DNA of 64,000 nt from Cristatella mucedo (lineage: Eukaryota; Bryozoa; Phylactolaemata; Cristatellidae): contig WPIO01000096.1 in the NCBI GenBank assembly GCA_009760855.2, forward strand, positions 996,501 through 1,060,500. Direction: 5' to 3'. The position numbers and the translations under genes were made by a program. The notes under the pieces are model-generated. The model searched no databases, was not told the DNA's origin, and saw only the letters and a program-made list of their open reading frames with translations. Positions 1-12,400 of the stretch are shown here, piece by piece (positions within the stretch are counted from its first letter, which is position 1; the number at the start of each line of letters is the position of its first letter).

Positions 1-415
1 ATTGTGGAAGCGAGTTCCACAGTCTAGGAGCTGCAGAGCTAAAGCTTCTGTCGCCAACGGTCTTTAAGCGGGGGAATGGGACAGCTAATTTGTTGTCCAC
101 ACAGGACCTGAGGGCGCGAACGGGCTGAAACTGATGCAGTAGCTCAGCTAGGTATGAAGGAGCCAAGCCGTGGCGGAAAGAGGGAAGCATAGCTGATCCA
201 GGAGAACAGTTGAGGTAGAGAGTAACTTGGAAGTAGCAGCACATGCCAGTAGGGAAGGGTGTGCCACAGTCGGCAGTAGGGGAGTAGTTGTCGCTCCGTA
301 AGAATTGTGAAATTAAGTTCCACAGTCTAGGACCTGCAGACCAAAAGCTTCTGTCGCCAACGGATTTTAAGAAGAGGAATGGAACAGCTAATTTATCGTC
401 CATACAAGACCTATG
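1..415 (-). mobile_element. LINE 3'-end ORF remnants, two adjacent copies
   Basis: Read on the minus strand, bases 60-1 encode VGDRSFSSAAPRLWNSLP, the motif found near the C-terminus of CR1/L2-type LINE ORF2 proteins. Bases about 365-305 encode a second, diverged version, VGDRSFWSAGPRLWN. The two pieces share about 100 bp and lie as an imperfect direct repeat about 300 bp apart. Neither is intact and no reverse transcriptase is attached, so these are 3'-terminal fragments. The window edge cuts the first copy. Confidence 0.7.
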
Positions 416-1767
416 ATTGAAAAATATTTATTTTGAGATCTTTTTCTTAGTATTTACTTCCGGTTTAGACGTGGTTCATATAATCCTTTTTTAGTTTCAA
501 TTTGAAATCATCAACATTTCTGGAACCATTTCTAACGGAATTATCTTTAGAAGAGTACCCTAAGCAACTATTCTATTGCTGTACCTATATTCTCAGTATT
601 TAATCTAACATTATTGTCAATAGAACTTTGGTAACTATTTAGCCACTGTGTGGTGCCAGGGCTCGAGCGTACGGTATTGATCGCCGATGGTGAGTACCGT
701 GGCATAAGTTCTATTGTTCAACAACCATCTGCAAAAGGAATATTAGCTTAAACCTTTTTCAAATAATGGCACAGGCGCAGTAAAAGACGAACGACAGAAA
801 GTTAATAAACTGCAGGTCAGACCGCATCCGTAGCGATTGTCTACGCGCACACAGTTAAGCAAAAGGTCCATATTTCATGCTGTTAATTCGTTCATCACCA
901 ACGTATGACTCAGCAAGTAAATACTATGTTTACCACAGAAAAAATCTTCACGGGCCTTCTTAGGGCATTTAAGAAAAAGACAGTGTAATGTGCTTGAGCT
1001 ATGCTTTGGGTTTTTGCTATACGCTCGCCATAAAACTAGTTAAAGTTACCATTATAGCGTCTAAACACAATGCAGATGAAAATTGTTTCCGCTTTGAAAT
1101 TATAAATTACGTATCTTACAAATAATTTAGACTAATTATTATTGTTAGAATGAATTCTCTAAAAATCTTAACTGACTAGAGTTTTTCCAATGCCGGGAGG
1201 GGCCAAGGTGACGGCTCGTAGAGTAAATGTAAGACATTAAGAAATCGAACTTTTACTCTTGCCAATCAACAATACTACTTGCAAAAACTAGAATAAATTA
1301 TAGGCCTTTTGATTCTGCGGAATACTACCAAATTGACATCTCATTATATCTCAATGGGAAGATTTAACGTAGTTGCTGGTATTCTTGTCAAGACTGTTTG
1401 CAGTCCGTGCTAGACGCCATATTGATGCCTTCAAGGTGAGACAGGAATGCCGTTTCATTGCGAGCGCCACTACCAGTGCGTGAAGCAGCGAAATCGCATC
1501 GTCAAACTTGGCGACGTTGGTTCAAGCTAAGGCACCAAAGTCCGTTAGTCTTGGTAGCCGGACGCTGCGGCGGCGAGCTGCTCGGGTTGCCGGCGGTTCG
1601 TCTCACGTGACCTAGCATTCAGCCTCTCCTCTTTCGTTTCAGGCGGTCGAAAAATAACAACAGCTCTCCCTGGAGGTGTGTGAGCTACCGCTGTGCAGCT
1701 ATTTCTGAAGCGTTGAGTGAATCGCTTAAAATCACGCATTTGAGCGAGCGCGTCACTTCCGAGCGCA
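416..1767. other. AT-rich intergenic DNA, no gene seen
   Basis: I see no convincing splice-bounded exon, RNA gene or conserved motif here. The only open frame over 60 codons (1545-1739, minus) lacks family motifs and has no splice context. Confidence 0.5.
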
Positions 1768-1831
1768 CATTACAGCGAGCGTACATTACAGCGAGCGTAC
1801 ATTACAGCGAGCGAACATTACAGCGAGCGTA
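1768..1831. repeat. 16-bp tandem repeat, four units
   Basis: Four consecutive units of cattacagcgagcgta, with one substitution in the third unit. Decayed versions of the unit continue to about 1900. Confidence 0.85.
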
Positions 1832-2209
1832 CGCGAGAGCAAGCTAACGTTACAGCAAGTTCATACTACAGCGGACTCATGTTAACGTTCTTTCGCCCAG
1901 TCAGACCACTCAATGTAGGCGCCCAACTGGCTCGAGTTTGGCATGGTCAAAAGTAACGCATTAAATGAAGAGTGCCGATCAGAACTACGATAGCTGATTA
2001 AGGCGAGAAGGAAAGGGATCACGTGTGAGAGAGGCAGAAAGCTACGTGTTGAGCTATGCGTAAGAGAGAAAGAAATGTAAGTAAGCGTGAGCGCATAAGA
2101 AAATAGCATTGCGATGCAAGCTGGAATATAAAGGATTAGGATAGGGAAAGGGAAGTAAGCAGTAATATGTAGGCGAACAAAAAAGGGGAAGTAAGATACG
2201 ATCTGACCG

Positions 2210-2300
2210 CCTAACCTCCATGACCTCCATGACCTCCATGACCTCCGTAACCTTCCTAACCTCTTAGCCTCTTTAACTCCCTAAGCGTGCTAACCTCCCT
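2210..2300. repeat. 9-bp tandem repeat (tgacctcca) decaying downstream
   Basis: Three perfect units of tgacctcca are followed by a run of related CCTAACCTC-like units. This is simple minisatellite sequence; short ORFs through it are not genes. Confidence 0.75.
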
Positions 2301-2727
2301 AAGCGCAACTGAAGGAGATAGGATTGGTAAGTAAGAGTGGTTGTGAGTATGAGTAGTGACTAGCTGTGTATCGCTGCAGTGCACGCAACTACGGGTTTAG
2401 CCGAGAGGAGACTCTTGGAATGTATATCGGACAGGAATATATATCAGACAGGAATGTATGTCAGGCAGTTAGAACTGGTGCTCATTCTACCGTCAGCTTG
2501 CAATGTGCCTCCTTTAGGATGCGGTTTTATAAGACTTGAGCAGTAATTTTAGCTTTTCTGTAGTGTTCTAATTTTATTGATTTTTGAGGTCGTCTGAGCT
2601 AATGCCGCTTATGGTATGAAAACTATAGAGCAGACTTTCTGGAACCTGCATTTTTCTGTCCATCTTGTGCCGAGAAGGAATTTCCTGACTTTCACCTGGG
2701 GCGCAAGACCCGCGAGGTTTCTTACTA

Positions 2728-2728
2728 T

Positions 2729-2778
<50 letters not shown>

Positions 2779-3090
2779 TAAAATGCATAAAATTATAATT
2801 ATATATAATATATAATATATTATATTATATATTAATATCATATATATAATATATATAATTATATATAATATATATATATATAATTATATTATATATAATA
2901 TATATTATTTAATTATATATATAATATTTATATAATTATAATATATATTAATATAATATAATATATATTATAATATATATATATATAGATTATATATATT
3001 ATATTATATAATATATATATATATTATATATAATATATAATACAATATATAATATTTATATATAATTCATATATATATAATTTTAATATT
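2728..3090. repeat. AT-only low-complexity tract
   Basis: About 360 bp of almost pure A/T begins with a (TA)n run of about 20 units and continues as imperfect TATAAT-like repeats. The sequence TTTCTTACTATTGA occurs on both sides of the tract (about 2719-2732 and 3090-3103). This suggests the whole tract was inserted or expanded between two copies of a short target sequence. Confidence 0.8.
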
Positions 3091-3251
3091 TTCTTACTAT
3101 TGAGAGCTTAGACCGTAGCTTTCATTCGACGCCCGCACTCGGCAGCGGTGGCTGCTCGTCAAGCGGGAGTAGGACAGGACGTCCTCACTGCTGACGGTCT
3201 GGGGAGGAGGGGGGATAGATAAAGGAGAGGCCAGGGTCGCCGCGTCCTCTC

Positions 3252-3371
3252 TCCCTGCCCTGCCCTGCCCTGCCCTGCCCTGCCCTGCCCTGCCCTGCCC
3301 TGCCCTGCCCTGCCCTGCCCTGCCCTGCCCTGCCCTGCCCTGCCCTGCCCTGCCCTGCCCTGCCCTGCCCC
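3252..3371. repeat. (CCTGC)n pentanucleotide array
   Basis: About 23 near-perfect units of CCCTG. The minus strand reads GCAGG repeatedly and gives a spurious Gly-Arg-Ala-Gln-containing frame. No splice or coding context supports translation. Confidence 0.95.
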
Positions 3372-3526
3372 CTCGTGGAAGCGTGGAAGCGAGCTAATGC
3401 GGCCTTTGTTCACACTGATCCTATACCTCGTAAAGTCCGCATGTGAGCTCCAGTCCCGGTAATCGGCAGAGACGATGAGAACTGGCCCAGGAACCGTGCT
3501 GCTCGATTCTTGCCATGTACAAGTCT

Positions 3527-3606
3527 TAATTGCTCAATGCCAGCGGTTGCGATAGCCACTAAGGCTCTTCTGCTGCTACATAATGAGGCTGTTAAATCGG
3601 CTAACC
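3527..3606 (+). mobile_element. 3' half of tRNA-derived SINE (family 1)
   Basis: The segment containing GCGATAGCCACTAAGGCTC, then a short spacer and GAGGCTGTTAAATCGGC, matches the 3' body of the better preserved copies at 5131-5310 and 52320-52500. The tRNA-like promoter half is missing or unrecognisable. Confidence 0.65.
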
Positions 3607-3765
3607 TTTTCAGTAATACCCTGTTAACTTGCTTACATTCTTAATGTTATTTTTGTTTTTGTTTTTACAATTAATTCAGTGTGCTACCTAATACTACCAG
3701 GATTTTTAAGTTAAATTAAACTTAATGGTCATTAAAGTCTCGCCTCAGACCACGTGACTTTTTAT

Positions 3766-3805
3766 TGTATGTATGTATGTATGTATGTATGTATATATAT
3801 ATATG

Positions 3806-3860
<55 letters not shown>
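3766..3860. repeat. compound (TATG)n-(TA)n-(TGCG)n microsatellite
   Basis: About seven TATG units, a short TA run and then about 16 GTGC units. This is a classic compound tetranucleotide microsatellite. Confidence 0.95.
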
Positions 3861-3861
<1 letters not shown>

Positions 3862-5130
3862 GCGCGTTTACCCTTTACATGATCTTTAAAACAGGAAGGG
3901 CGAATCCTAGACGAAGGTGATCTTTCGCACTGCGAAGAAAATACGCTAAAATCGTTTGAGTATCTTCACAAAATAGCCAAGAGCTCATGTAGTTAGACTT
4001 CAGTCATTATTGCGACTTTGAATGTTTTTAAGTTCGTAGTCTAAAGATACAGACACGGAGGTGTGCTGGCAAAACATTATAATGCGGAGCATTTCAGAAT
4101 TTTCTGCACTCAGTCAATAATTCAATCATAAATATATTCAATAATAAATCAGGAAAATGTGCTTGAGCACGTTCCACATGTAAGCCAGACGTTCATTTCG
4201 CAGACAGCGAGACCCATCGATGACGGGGCAATTGTCATATTCTGTCATCTATAGAGCTGCAGTTTGCGTAGTGTCAACTGGAGAGTCTGCAATCGCTTAT
4301 GTAAATATCTAACTGCAATAAGTCCTGCAAGAATAAAAAGAATCTGTGACAGCTTGGTCTGTCAGTAAAAGGGTAGAAGCATAATCATTAAATCATTATA
4401 TTAGCCTCGGCCTTGGCCTCGGCTGCCCGACTGTTAATGGAACCATCGAGCAATGCATGTACATAGGATATTCATCGTATTTAGAATTCACTTTGAGGCG
4501 AGTCTTTATTGCTCGGTTTCAGATTGAAAATTAATCTATATATACTTTCAATATTGACCATCAAAACCTCATGCGAAAAATTGCTGACTAACCACAAATT
4601 TCCTTCGTGGATTTTGACATCCGCTTGTATGTGCCTAGCGCCATCAAAACTGACGACTTTATTAGTATGCACTTTAATTCTGCGTAGATAGGACCTTTAT
4701 TTCTTCATTTGATCCGGGATGTCGGCAAATTTCCTTAAACTAAATGACGATAAGAACGATCTGCTACTCATAAGGATGCCCCAAGCGTGTGGCTGGACTT
4801 AAATGCCATGCTCTTGTTCTACGGCCATCACACATTGCTCGGTATTTGAGTGTCGTGTTCTACAGCTGACTAGATTTTTTACGCTTTAGAAAAAAAACAC
4901 TTCCACAGCAAGCCATAACCTCCGATCCATATCTAAGATTAGGAACTGTCTTCACAGGCTGCTTAAAAAATCTGCAACTACCTCTTCGGTTTTTTCTTGG
5001 CTAGATTTTTTGTAATTTTGTAATTTGATGAACGAGCTTGAAGGGCAGCCGGATAAGCAGCGGATATATAAAGTCCTTACGCCGACCAATGTCGCCCGCC
5101 ACGGCTTGGCTCGTTCACACCTAGCTGTTG
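3861..5130. other. intergenic, no gene seen
   Basis: AT-rich sequence with stop codons in all frames. The two facing ORFs at about 4481-4691 are shadows of each other and carry no motif. Confidence 0.45.
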
Positions 5131-5310
5131 TAGGTGAGCCGTGATGGCGTACTAGGTAAGGCTGTTGCTTTTCACGACCTCGGTCCCGAGGTCTTGGGTT
5201 TGAATCCTGCTGTGCGCGACCCTTTATCTCCGCTGAAAGCGATGGTGATAGCCGTATTGGCTCTTCTGTCGCTATACAAAAGTGGCTGTTAAATCAGCTC
5301 GTATTTATTT
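5131..5310 (+). mobile_element. tRNA-derived SINE, family 1
   Basis: The 5' part has RNA polymerase III promoter-like boxes: a degenerate A box near GGCGTACTAGG and a B box, GGGTTTGAATCC, close to the GGTTCGANTCC consensus. The body ends with CTGTTAAATCAGCTCGTATTTATT. Copies of the same family occur at 52320-52500 (+), 54575-54765 (-), 60430-60625 (-) and, truncated, at 3527-3606. A tail of T/A-rich simple sequence follows. Confidence 0.75.
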
Positions 5311-5904
5311 ATTATTTAAGGAAGGCTTCACAAGTTTCAGTTTCCCTGGGTCCTCAGATCGTCTATATTTGATCTTATTTGATCGTCTATATTTGATATT
5401 ATTTTATATTTGATCGTCTATATCGCCGACGGCAACATTTTCGTAGCAGTTCGCAGACTGTTAAAATCAGCTCCCACTAGTCTTATGCAACGGCATTTAC
5501 TCTTCGGCTTCAGACTGTGTCGCATCCGGTCAGCCGTCCTGAGCTGCTACTTTTATGCTACTCACTACTTTAACTGCTCTCTACATACTGCTATGCTTCT
5601 CACTTTCTCTTCGTTTTGTGAAGTTGAGTCTGTGAGCTACCAATTGCTTACCGACAGTGGCTTAAACTCTGATTGGGCTATACAATACTCTAGTGCGTAT
5701 TGCTCACTCTTTCTTTGCGGCTTTGTAAAGGTACAGTTACAGTTACATATGCATACATACATCTAGCGATATGCTCTAACTGGGAGGTGAGGCAGAGAAA
5801 TGACACGTTTGTGTAATTATTGGAGGCATCGACAATAACGTGACAAGGCAGGCACAACTTCAAATCATTTTCCTCCCCGGTAGCTGCCATAAACACGCCA
5901 GGGG

Positions 5905-6226
5905 CAAGAACAGAGCAAGAGCAGAGCAAAAGCAGAGCAAGAGCAGAGCAAGAGCAGAGCAAGAGCAGAGCATGAGCAGAGCAAGAGCAGACCAAGAAAA
6001 GACCAAGAGCAGAGCAAGAGCAGAGCAAGAGCAGAGCAGAGCAAGAGCAGAGCGAGAGCAGAGCAAGAGCAAGAGCAAGAGCAGACCAAGAACAGACCAA
6101 GAGCAGAGCAAGAGCAGAGCGAGAGCAGGGCAAGAGCAGAGCAAGAGCAGGGCAAAAGCAGGGCAAGAGCAGAGCAAGAGCAGAGCAAGAGCAAGAGCAG
6201 AGCAAGAGCAGAGCAAGATCGAGCAG
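5905..6226. repeat. GAGCAGAGCAA-type minisatellite
   Basis: About 320 bp of 11/12-bp units (agagcagagcaag and variants). The array is free of stop codons in several frames on both strands: it reads Arg-Ala-Glu-Gln on plus and Cys-Ser-Ala-Leu-Leu on minus. The overlapping ORFs of 109-185 codons are therefore composition artefacts unless transcript data say otherwise. Confidence 0.9.
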
Positions 6227-6698
6227 AGCAGCGGTCGTGCAGTTCATGGTTACTCTATGTTTGCATTTCGCTGTACCTTTTTCGGTTAGGATCCCGATCT
6301 GACTCTCACTCAGCAGCGCCTGTCCAGATGACGTAGATTTCCTGCTATGTCAGTGTGCGATCTCTCCAGTTGTTTAATGTAATGTCAGCACACCTAACTG
6401 CAGCGACACGTTCTACCTCGGCCTACACCGGCTGTCTACGTGTCTAATAACTCTCTCCATTAAAACAAATTCAAAAAATAGGCATAGCCACTTTTAAACT
6501 CATCCAATAAGAAATAATTTTGGCTTTACCTTAGTAAGAGCCGGAATTTCAACCGATTTGGATTTCTTGCAGTTAATCCTTCCGAATCTCTCTGATCCAT
6601 ACAATCTCTGCTGCGAGACAGAGCGATAGAGAGAGTGCTAGAGGGGGAAAGAAAAAGAAAGCGAGAGGGAGTGAGAGCGCGAGAGAAGTAGAGGAAAT

Positions 6699-6862
6699 GA
6701 TAATAATAATAATAATAATAATAATAATGCACTTTATAAAGTGCCCTCAGGTAACTCAATCTCTTCCTAGGCACTTTACATTTGCTGCAAAGGGAAGTGC
6801 AATTGAATGGTGAGTAATATCATGCTTGATAAACATGAATAACGTGGCTAAGGGTGAAATGC
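6699..6862 (-). mobile_element. LINE 3' tail with (ATT)n end
   Basis: In minus orientation this reads ...tttatcaagcatgatat..., then gcaaatgtaaagtgcctagg, gagggcactttataaagtgc and an (ATT)9 tail. The same terminal module occurs at least a dozen times in the window on both strands and is physically joined to LINE ORF2 sequence at 32640-33365 and 47430-48113. It is therefore the 3' end of that LINE or of SINEs that share it. Confidence 0.8.
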
Positions 6863-6900
6863 GATAGAACGAGAAGATAAGACTGAGGTCAATGCCCTCT

Positions 6901-7105
<205 letters not shown>

Positions 7106-8151
7106 ATATTATATATTTATATAAACGTACTCTGTGTATTTGTGCGTACGTGCTTGCATGCTTGAGTTCGCACGTACGTGCTTTCATATATACATATATA
7201 TTTGCATCATTTAGGCTATTTTGGCTGTGAATGAATGCTTAAGATTAAAAAAGTCGTCGTGAAATCATGTGGGCCTAATAATTTACTTCTGTCGTTCAGA
7301 CTCTAGGTTAGAGCATTCCGTAGGACGTATACTGGACACGGAGAAGAAGGGTCTCTTTGAAGGGTGCCCGTTCCTTGATCTAAGACTAGGAATGATTCGA
7401 ATTTTTTTTTATGGTTGGCAGCAACAAATCAATGCATCCCATAAGGACTAAAATAGATATAGGGTATAAAGGTCTGGCAGTCTTCTTAAACTTGGAGGTT
7501 AGACCTCCTGATAAGTTCAGCAGCTTCTAGCGTAAATAAAGACATAATGTGCTACGTTATTTAAATTACCTTAAAAGTGCCGATACTAATTTAAGACCAT
7601 CGTAAATACTTTAAAGTAACAACCTTCATTTATATCACAATATATTAAGGAATATGGGCTTATAAGGGAAGACAATAAACCGCACATGCTTACAATTACA
7701 CCGCAACTCCCGCACGCTTGAAATCTAAGACTCGTCAAGAAAACATAGAAGTAGCTTAAAAGAACCTTGGTAATGATTTAATATCCAATATATGCCGCTG
7801 TAAGTTATCACTTATCAATAAAATAAACTATTCAGATAAGGACTATTCTTTAATACTTATCACATTTTGTATTTTTGCACTACCGCCCATTTTTGGAGTG
7901 AAATCTATGAGCCTACTTAGGTTAAGCCTTCGACCGATAGTAATGCTTATTCTACCATTTTGCAGGTTCCTTGCTAAGAATATTGAAACGTCAAACTGAG
8001 CTTTTCTTTATTATTCATGCTCCGAATTTTTATTTAAACTTAGGACTACGCGTTTCTGTTTATTATTCGTGCTCCAAATTGTTTCAGAGGACATAAGACA
8101 CTATTTTCTCCTATATTTCTATTAAAATATTTAGATTTCGTATTGTTTCAG
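7106..8151. other. AT-rich DNA, no gene seen
   Basis: A strong acceptor-like sequence (ttctaccattttgcag, ending near 7964) is followed by an open frame, but no donor was found. I call no exon here. Confidence 0.4.
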
Positions 8152-8184
8152 ATGCTGCGTTAACTCTTAACAATTCGGCAAGCG
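8152..8184 (+). CDS. candidate 33-nt internal exon, phase 1-1
   Basis: Bounded by a good acceptor (cgtattgtttcag) and a consensus donor (GTAAGT). In the phase-1 reading it encodes about ten residues, AALTLNNSAS, with no stop. The 1-1 phase matches the transmembrane exon at 11751-11900, so both could belong to one extracellular or membrane-protein gene running on the plus strand. The exon is very short and no homology is recognisable, so this is a splice-signal call only. Confidence 0.3.
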
Positions 8185-9369
8185 GTAAGTTGCAACGCTA
8201 TAAAACCAAATGTCTATCTACACGGTCCCCGAGAATTGGGGTGCATAATTGCCGTTTTCGAAATACTTTTAAATATTTATTTAGCTTTTACGCAAGTCTA
8301 CCAAATGGAAAGAGCGGCACTTGTATCAACTGTTTTTTCATCGATTCGTATGGCGCGGCTAGTGGTAACTAATAGCTAACAAACTTAATCAGACTATTGA
8401 GCTGAATGCCACATGCAGCTACACCAAAGCTGAAATAATGGCATAGTTTGCAGCAGTTATTCCAGTGTCATCGTGAATGCTCCAAGCCAATGAGAAATTT
8501 TTACTGTATGCCGCGCTAGTCTTTCCTTTATTCTTTCTCCATTTTTCTACCGCCACTGATTTTCTTATGAGCCCAAACTAGCTTATCTCACACATCTCTG
8601 CTAGGGATCATTTTTAGAGATTGAGAGGTTGAAACAAAAAATAGACAGCCCAATTTCATACTCGGAACCTTAAATAACAAAATGAGAAGTAATTAACTGT
8701 TAATACAAGAATAAACTGCCACTATGGCATGCAATGACCACTTCATAAAAATTTCTCTTAATATGAGGTCTAGGTGCCATGGAAAATATATGCCGAAATT
8801 ATTTTTACACCAATGCTAAAGCTACTTAAAGTGCTGTAAATAGCTCCGATAGCTCTTCGCGAAGGTTTTTAAGACCCATCAGAGACACAGCTGACCAAAA
8901 TGCAAAAGAGTTTTGTATAAATCCTGTATAATTTAAAGCCCCTGCCATTCGAACTTTTCCTACCATAAGTTTTGGCGTGGCTCTTTCGAATCTTTTGGCT
9001 GCATTTTGGGAACCAAATCATCTTACAGAGATACTAAAACTTTATATTTAGTACCTCAAACAGCGTTTTCTCCTCCTTGAGACTTTAAATACTTTCTTAG
9101 AACCTCAAATCCTCAAACTGCAGTCTTTCTTCAGAATTGCTGGCGGTCAACTTCCGCCCACTCGCTGTGTCAATTTTAAAAATCCTAGCTCCAATATGAC
9201 GGTTGCACCGATCTACTGCTTACTCCCGTTAGGCTTGTAGGATCATTTTTACCTTCAGGTAGTTTGCGGCCTCCCTAGTTCGCGAAATTATTCAATGCAT
9301 GAAGCATAAAATGCATCTCGTTGGATGATGGTTACTGAGCAAGGCTTTGAACGGCTTAATTACAGGCTG
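8185..9369. other. AT-rich intronic or intergenic DNA
   Basis: No motif-bearing ORF or paired splice sites were found. If the exons at 8152 and 11751 belong together, this is intron. Confidence 0.4.
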
Positions 9370-9570
9370 CACTAGGTGTCATCAGCGTCGAAATGAGAGC
9401 CAACATTGCACTTGGCAATGACATCCGCCAGAGGCGCAGAATATGTAAATGTGGGGTAGAAGACGTACCTGAAGGATAGGATATGCAAATGGGGAATAGA
9501 ATACGTAACTGAGAGACAGGATATGTACAGAAAATAAAAAGACCTACGACAGTACCGTGAGGTTATGTCC
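9370..9570 (-). mobile_element. LINE reverse-transcriptase fragment
   Basis: Minus-strand translation includes LADVIAKCNVGSHFDADDT, matching [19 protein letters not shown] in the + strand LINE at 46.2 kb (the YADD motif, catalytic in reverse transcriptases, is changed to DADD here). The upstream part has an internal tandem duplication of about 45 bp (gggatagaatacgtaact-like units). It is a truncated, inactive copy. Confidence 0.75.
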
Positions 9571-9633
9571 CACGTCAAGGGCTGGCTAGAAAGCCGGCAA
9601 TTGTTCATATCTAAACGCTGACGTTTCCCACAC

Positions 9634-9692
9634 ACGCGCACACACACACACACGCACACACGCACGCACACGCACACAGACGCACAAAGACT
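9634..9692. repeat. (CA)n microsatellite
   Basis: An imperfect CA/CACG dinucleotide run of about 55 bp. Confidence 0.9.
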
Positions 9693-9839
9693 CACAGAGC
9701 TACTACCTAACCCAGTCTAGTGATGTACTAACGACGATACCAGGGTATTGTGTAAGCGGGCTGGGCTCCACAGGGATCTGGTGGTCGCACTATTCGAAAC
9801 CGGCTGACAGATCCGGCACAACTTGCACTTAGTGCCGTG

Positions 9840-9975
9840 CAGGTTTGACCCGGAGGTTAAGGTGAACGCCTCGAACCAAGGTCAATGTGAATGTATTTGA
9901 CAACAGAGATCGTGGGCATATATGAAGCGCCTGAGTACAGATTGGGTTCACTTTTTTGTTCTCTTTTCTCTTTAA
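9840..9975 (+). mobile_element. tRNA-derived SINE, family 2 (degenerate)
   Basis: Contains GGAGGTTAAGGTGAACGCCT, then CAAGGTCAATGTGAATG and ATATGAAGCGCCTGAGTA. The same order occurs at 29000-29150 (+) and 27560-27710 (-). The minus copy preserves A-box (GGTCTAGCGGTTAAGG) and B-box (GGGCTCGAGCCC) promoter-like sequences. Confidence 0.6.
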
Positions 9976-10868
9976 GAGCTATACCGTTGGCCAACGGACG
10001 CTTGTACCGAAAGCCACTCGGGCTGTAAGTGGGCTATACAAAAGTCTCCTGAGTAACACCCACATAGTCTTTGTAGCTTTTTTGGCGTTACAGACGGAGA
10101 TACATTGCATTACATTGTAACATTGATTTATATATAGAGGTACGAGACCGATCTGAATAGTTTAGAGAGTCAATGAAAAACCGAAGGAGAGCAGTTTCTG
10201 TCGATTTGTTAGATATAAATTCCAAATACTGATAGGAAACTGTTAGGGAGGTCTTATGAACCGATACAATCGTCTATCTAATGGGCACCGCACATTTCAG
10301 TGGCTAGGTTATGTATATTTGATGGAAGACTGGATAGAAAAAAAATTGTTCTCGTTATTTAGTCAAAAAAATTAATCAGATTATTTGTTTTAAGCATAAG
10401 CGGTTACAATTAACAAAACTGGTATTTCGATCAGCTTTTGTTAAATTGGCTTGAGTTTAAGCTCTCAAATGACGACTGTAGTCGAAGACTCGTCTTGGCT
10501 TTTTATTTCTTTTGTTGAAAACCTATTCAATGACTATAGTAAAACTTGCATACCCTTAAAACATCTGTAAGTAGTTGTCCACCCTAATAGCAAGGTAATT
10601 ATCATAATGTTAAAATAAATCTTTTTTAATCGCAATAGGGCAGCTAAATCTCTTTTTATCTGCCGTATATGCGAATAATTGCCGAAACGGAAGAATTTAA
10701 ATTTTGTTAGTAATAACATGCATGGTGGCAGCGCATATTTAGCACCGTGGTATCGACTGCGGATTAATTTCTATCAAGTGCGCAGGAGATTATACCTTAT
10801 TATCAATTGTTAATGATTATTCTTATTTATTAGTCGTATTCATGTCAATTATTAGTTTTGGTTTTTTA
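9976..10868. other. AT-rich intergenic DNA, no gene seen
   Basis: No exon with paired splice signals, no repeat motif and no RNA gene was recognised. Confidence 0.4.
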
Positions 10869-11731
10869 GTTTCTGCCTAATTTTAGCATTAACACTGCGA
10901 TCAGCGTTAACAGCATGATAAGTGCATAGTAAATCCGAAAATGCCAAACTGATTCATTTGTAGGTAGTTGCGAAAACCGCTTTAAACCATAGCTAATATA
11001 GAGTTGCTTGACTGTCCTGATATGAAATAACATTCGAACGAAAGAATTTAAGGACACTGAATTGTGATTTTTCGAATGCTAAAATATTCGAAATTATGTT
11101 ATAGATTATTGCGATTACTATTACTATTATTAGATTTATTATTCTAGAAATACTATTTTGAAACCTCTGTTTTGATGGATGCAAGGACAACAAACCTTAG
11201 CCTGTTGATCTCAGTAAATGCAGCATTTAATTCAAAACCAATCTACATCAAAGATATGTTACAACGATTCATGAGCGTGGTACACGAGCAGGCAGGAATC
11301 TTTTGAAGCACTACTTGTAACATGCTTTTTGGCTGAATAGCGATCATAAACAAAATCACACTTAAAGTTTCCCATCGTTCTACTACCACAAGGCTGCGAA
11401 ATTTCAGCACCTTATTTCAAGATTACGTCTAAATATTGTTACCTTATGGCTAACAACTGTTTTTAGACATACTCTGAGAATTACACTTACGACCGTCTAC
11501 TCCGACTGCCGAAGTTGGGAATTGCATAATACTTTTGTCAAATTAGCAAAACCAGCCTTGCGTGTATCGGAGTCACAGAGTAATTTCTTTTTTAGTCAGC
11601 AGTTGCTAGATCAAGTGCTGTCATAGCTACTTTCGTGTTCGTCTACTGTCGACGTGATTCACTTGAAATCTTGACATGAGCAGGTCAAGGTCACTTCAAA
11701 AACCTGAATAGATACAACTTTGATTACAAAA
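10869..11731. repeat. segmental duplication, copy 1
   Basis: An 863-bp block repeated at 16597-17460 in direct orientation, offset by about 5.73 kb. By eye the copies differ at about 15 positions (roughly 98% identity), so the duplication is recent. No terminal repeats or coding motifs mark it as a known transposon. The right boundary of copy 1 lies only 19 bp upstream of the transmembrane exon at 11751. Confidence 0.9.
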
Positions 11732-11750
11732 GAAAAGTTTTGGTTTTCAG

Positions 11751-11900
11751 ACTGGCCGAACGAGGGAATTACGACAGTAGGACAGACCCCGAATGAAGGC
11801 AACACTTCCGAATCGCAAAATAATATGGTGATCTTTATTATCGCGAGTCTGCTCGGAATAATTGCCGTCATATTTGGTCTGTTGTATTATTTTATGGGAA
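11751..11900 (+). CDS. transmembrane exon of an unidentified single-pass membrane protein
   Basis: The exon is bounded by a strong acceptor (gaaaagttttggttttcag) and a GTAAGT donor. It is 150 nt, phase 1 on both sides, and free of stops. It encodes about 30 polar residues rich in Asn, Thr, Glu and Ser (WPNEGITTVGQTPNEG...), then a hydrophobic helix of about 20 residues, MVIFIIASLLGIIAVIFGLL, followed by YYFMG. This is the juxtamembrane plus transmembrane exon of a type I-like surface protein, and 1-1 phase is usual for such exons. Ectodomain exons were not identified; the 33-nt exon at 8152 is a candidate. The next exon could be at 17875, where reading on in phase gives a short basic tail (LLPRRPKCR) and a stop. 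Confidence 0.6.
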
Positions 11901-12400
11901 GTAAGTTTCTCCGTTGTTTATCTCTGCGCCAGTTTAAATGACTGTGCTAATAAAATGCATAACGTTATCTAGTCGATACTCTTGAGCTCCAGAGCTTTTG
12001 AATACTTTCTTTATTGAACAGAGGATCACCTTAAGTGGACAGAATATAATGTCGTAGCCATTTACACAGTGTCTGTGTCTTACGATTGACGCTAAAACTG
12101 TAACAAAATGTTGATGCATTTACCATTTTCGGTGCGAATTTATAATAATCTGAAGACCCTTTGAAGGACTTGATTCGTTGTAGTATTTAGCTTTTGCTTA
12201 CAATGATTATCATATTCTACAAAATACTGTTTATATCTCGGAAAAATTATTCTTTGGAGAATTTGTGAGTTCAAAATAAACTTGCTAATTAGTGTACTTC
12301 AATAAAATGCAAATGAGCAAATTCCTAAAGAATCTGAAAATAGATAAACGATTTGGTGAAGTCTAGTCCGAGTGGTCTTTTTTGCCTGATACTGAATCTT
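11901..12400. other. AT-rich intron-like DNA
   Basis: It follows the donor of the transmembrane exon. No further exon or repeat is recognised. Confidence 0.4.

Noticed and set aside
5690-6289. Overlapping ORFs of 109-185 codons on both strands
   Set aside because: All derive from an 11/12-bp minisatellite lacking stops in several frames.
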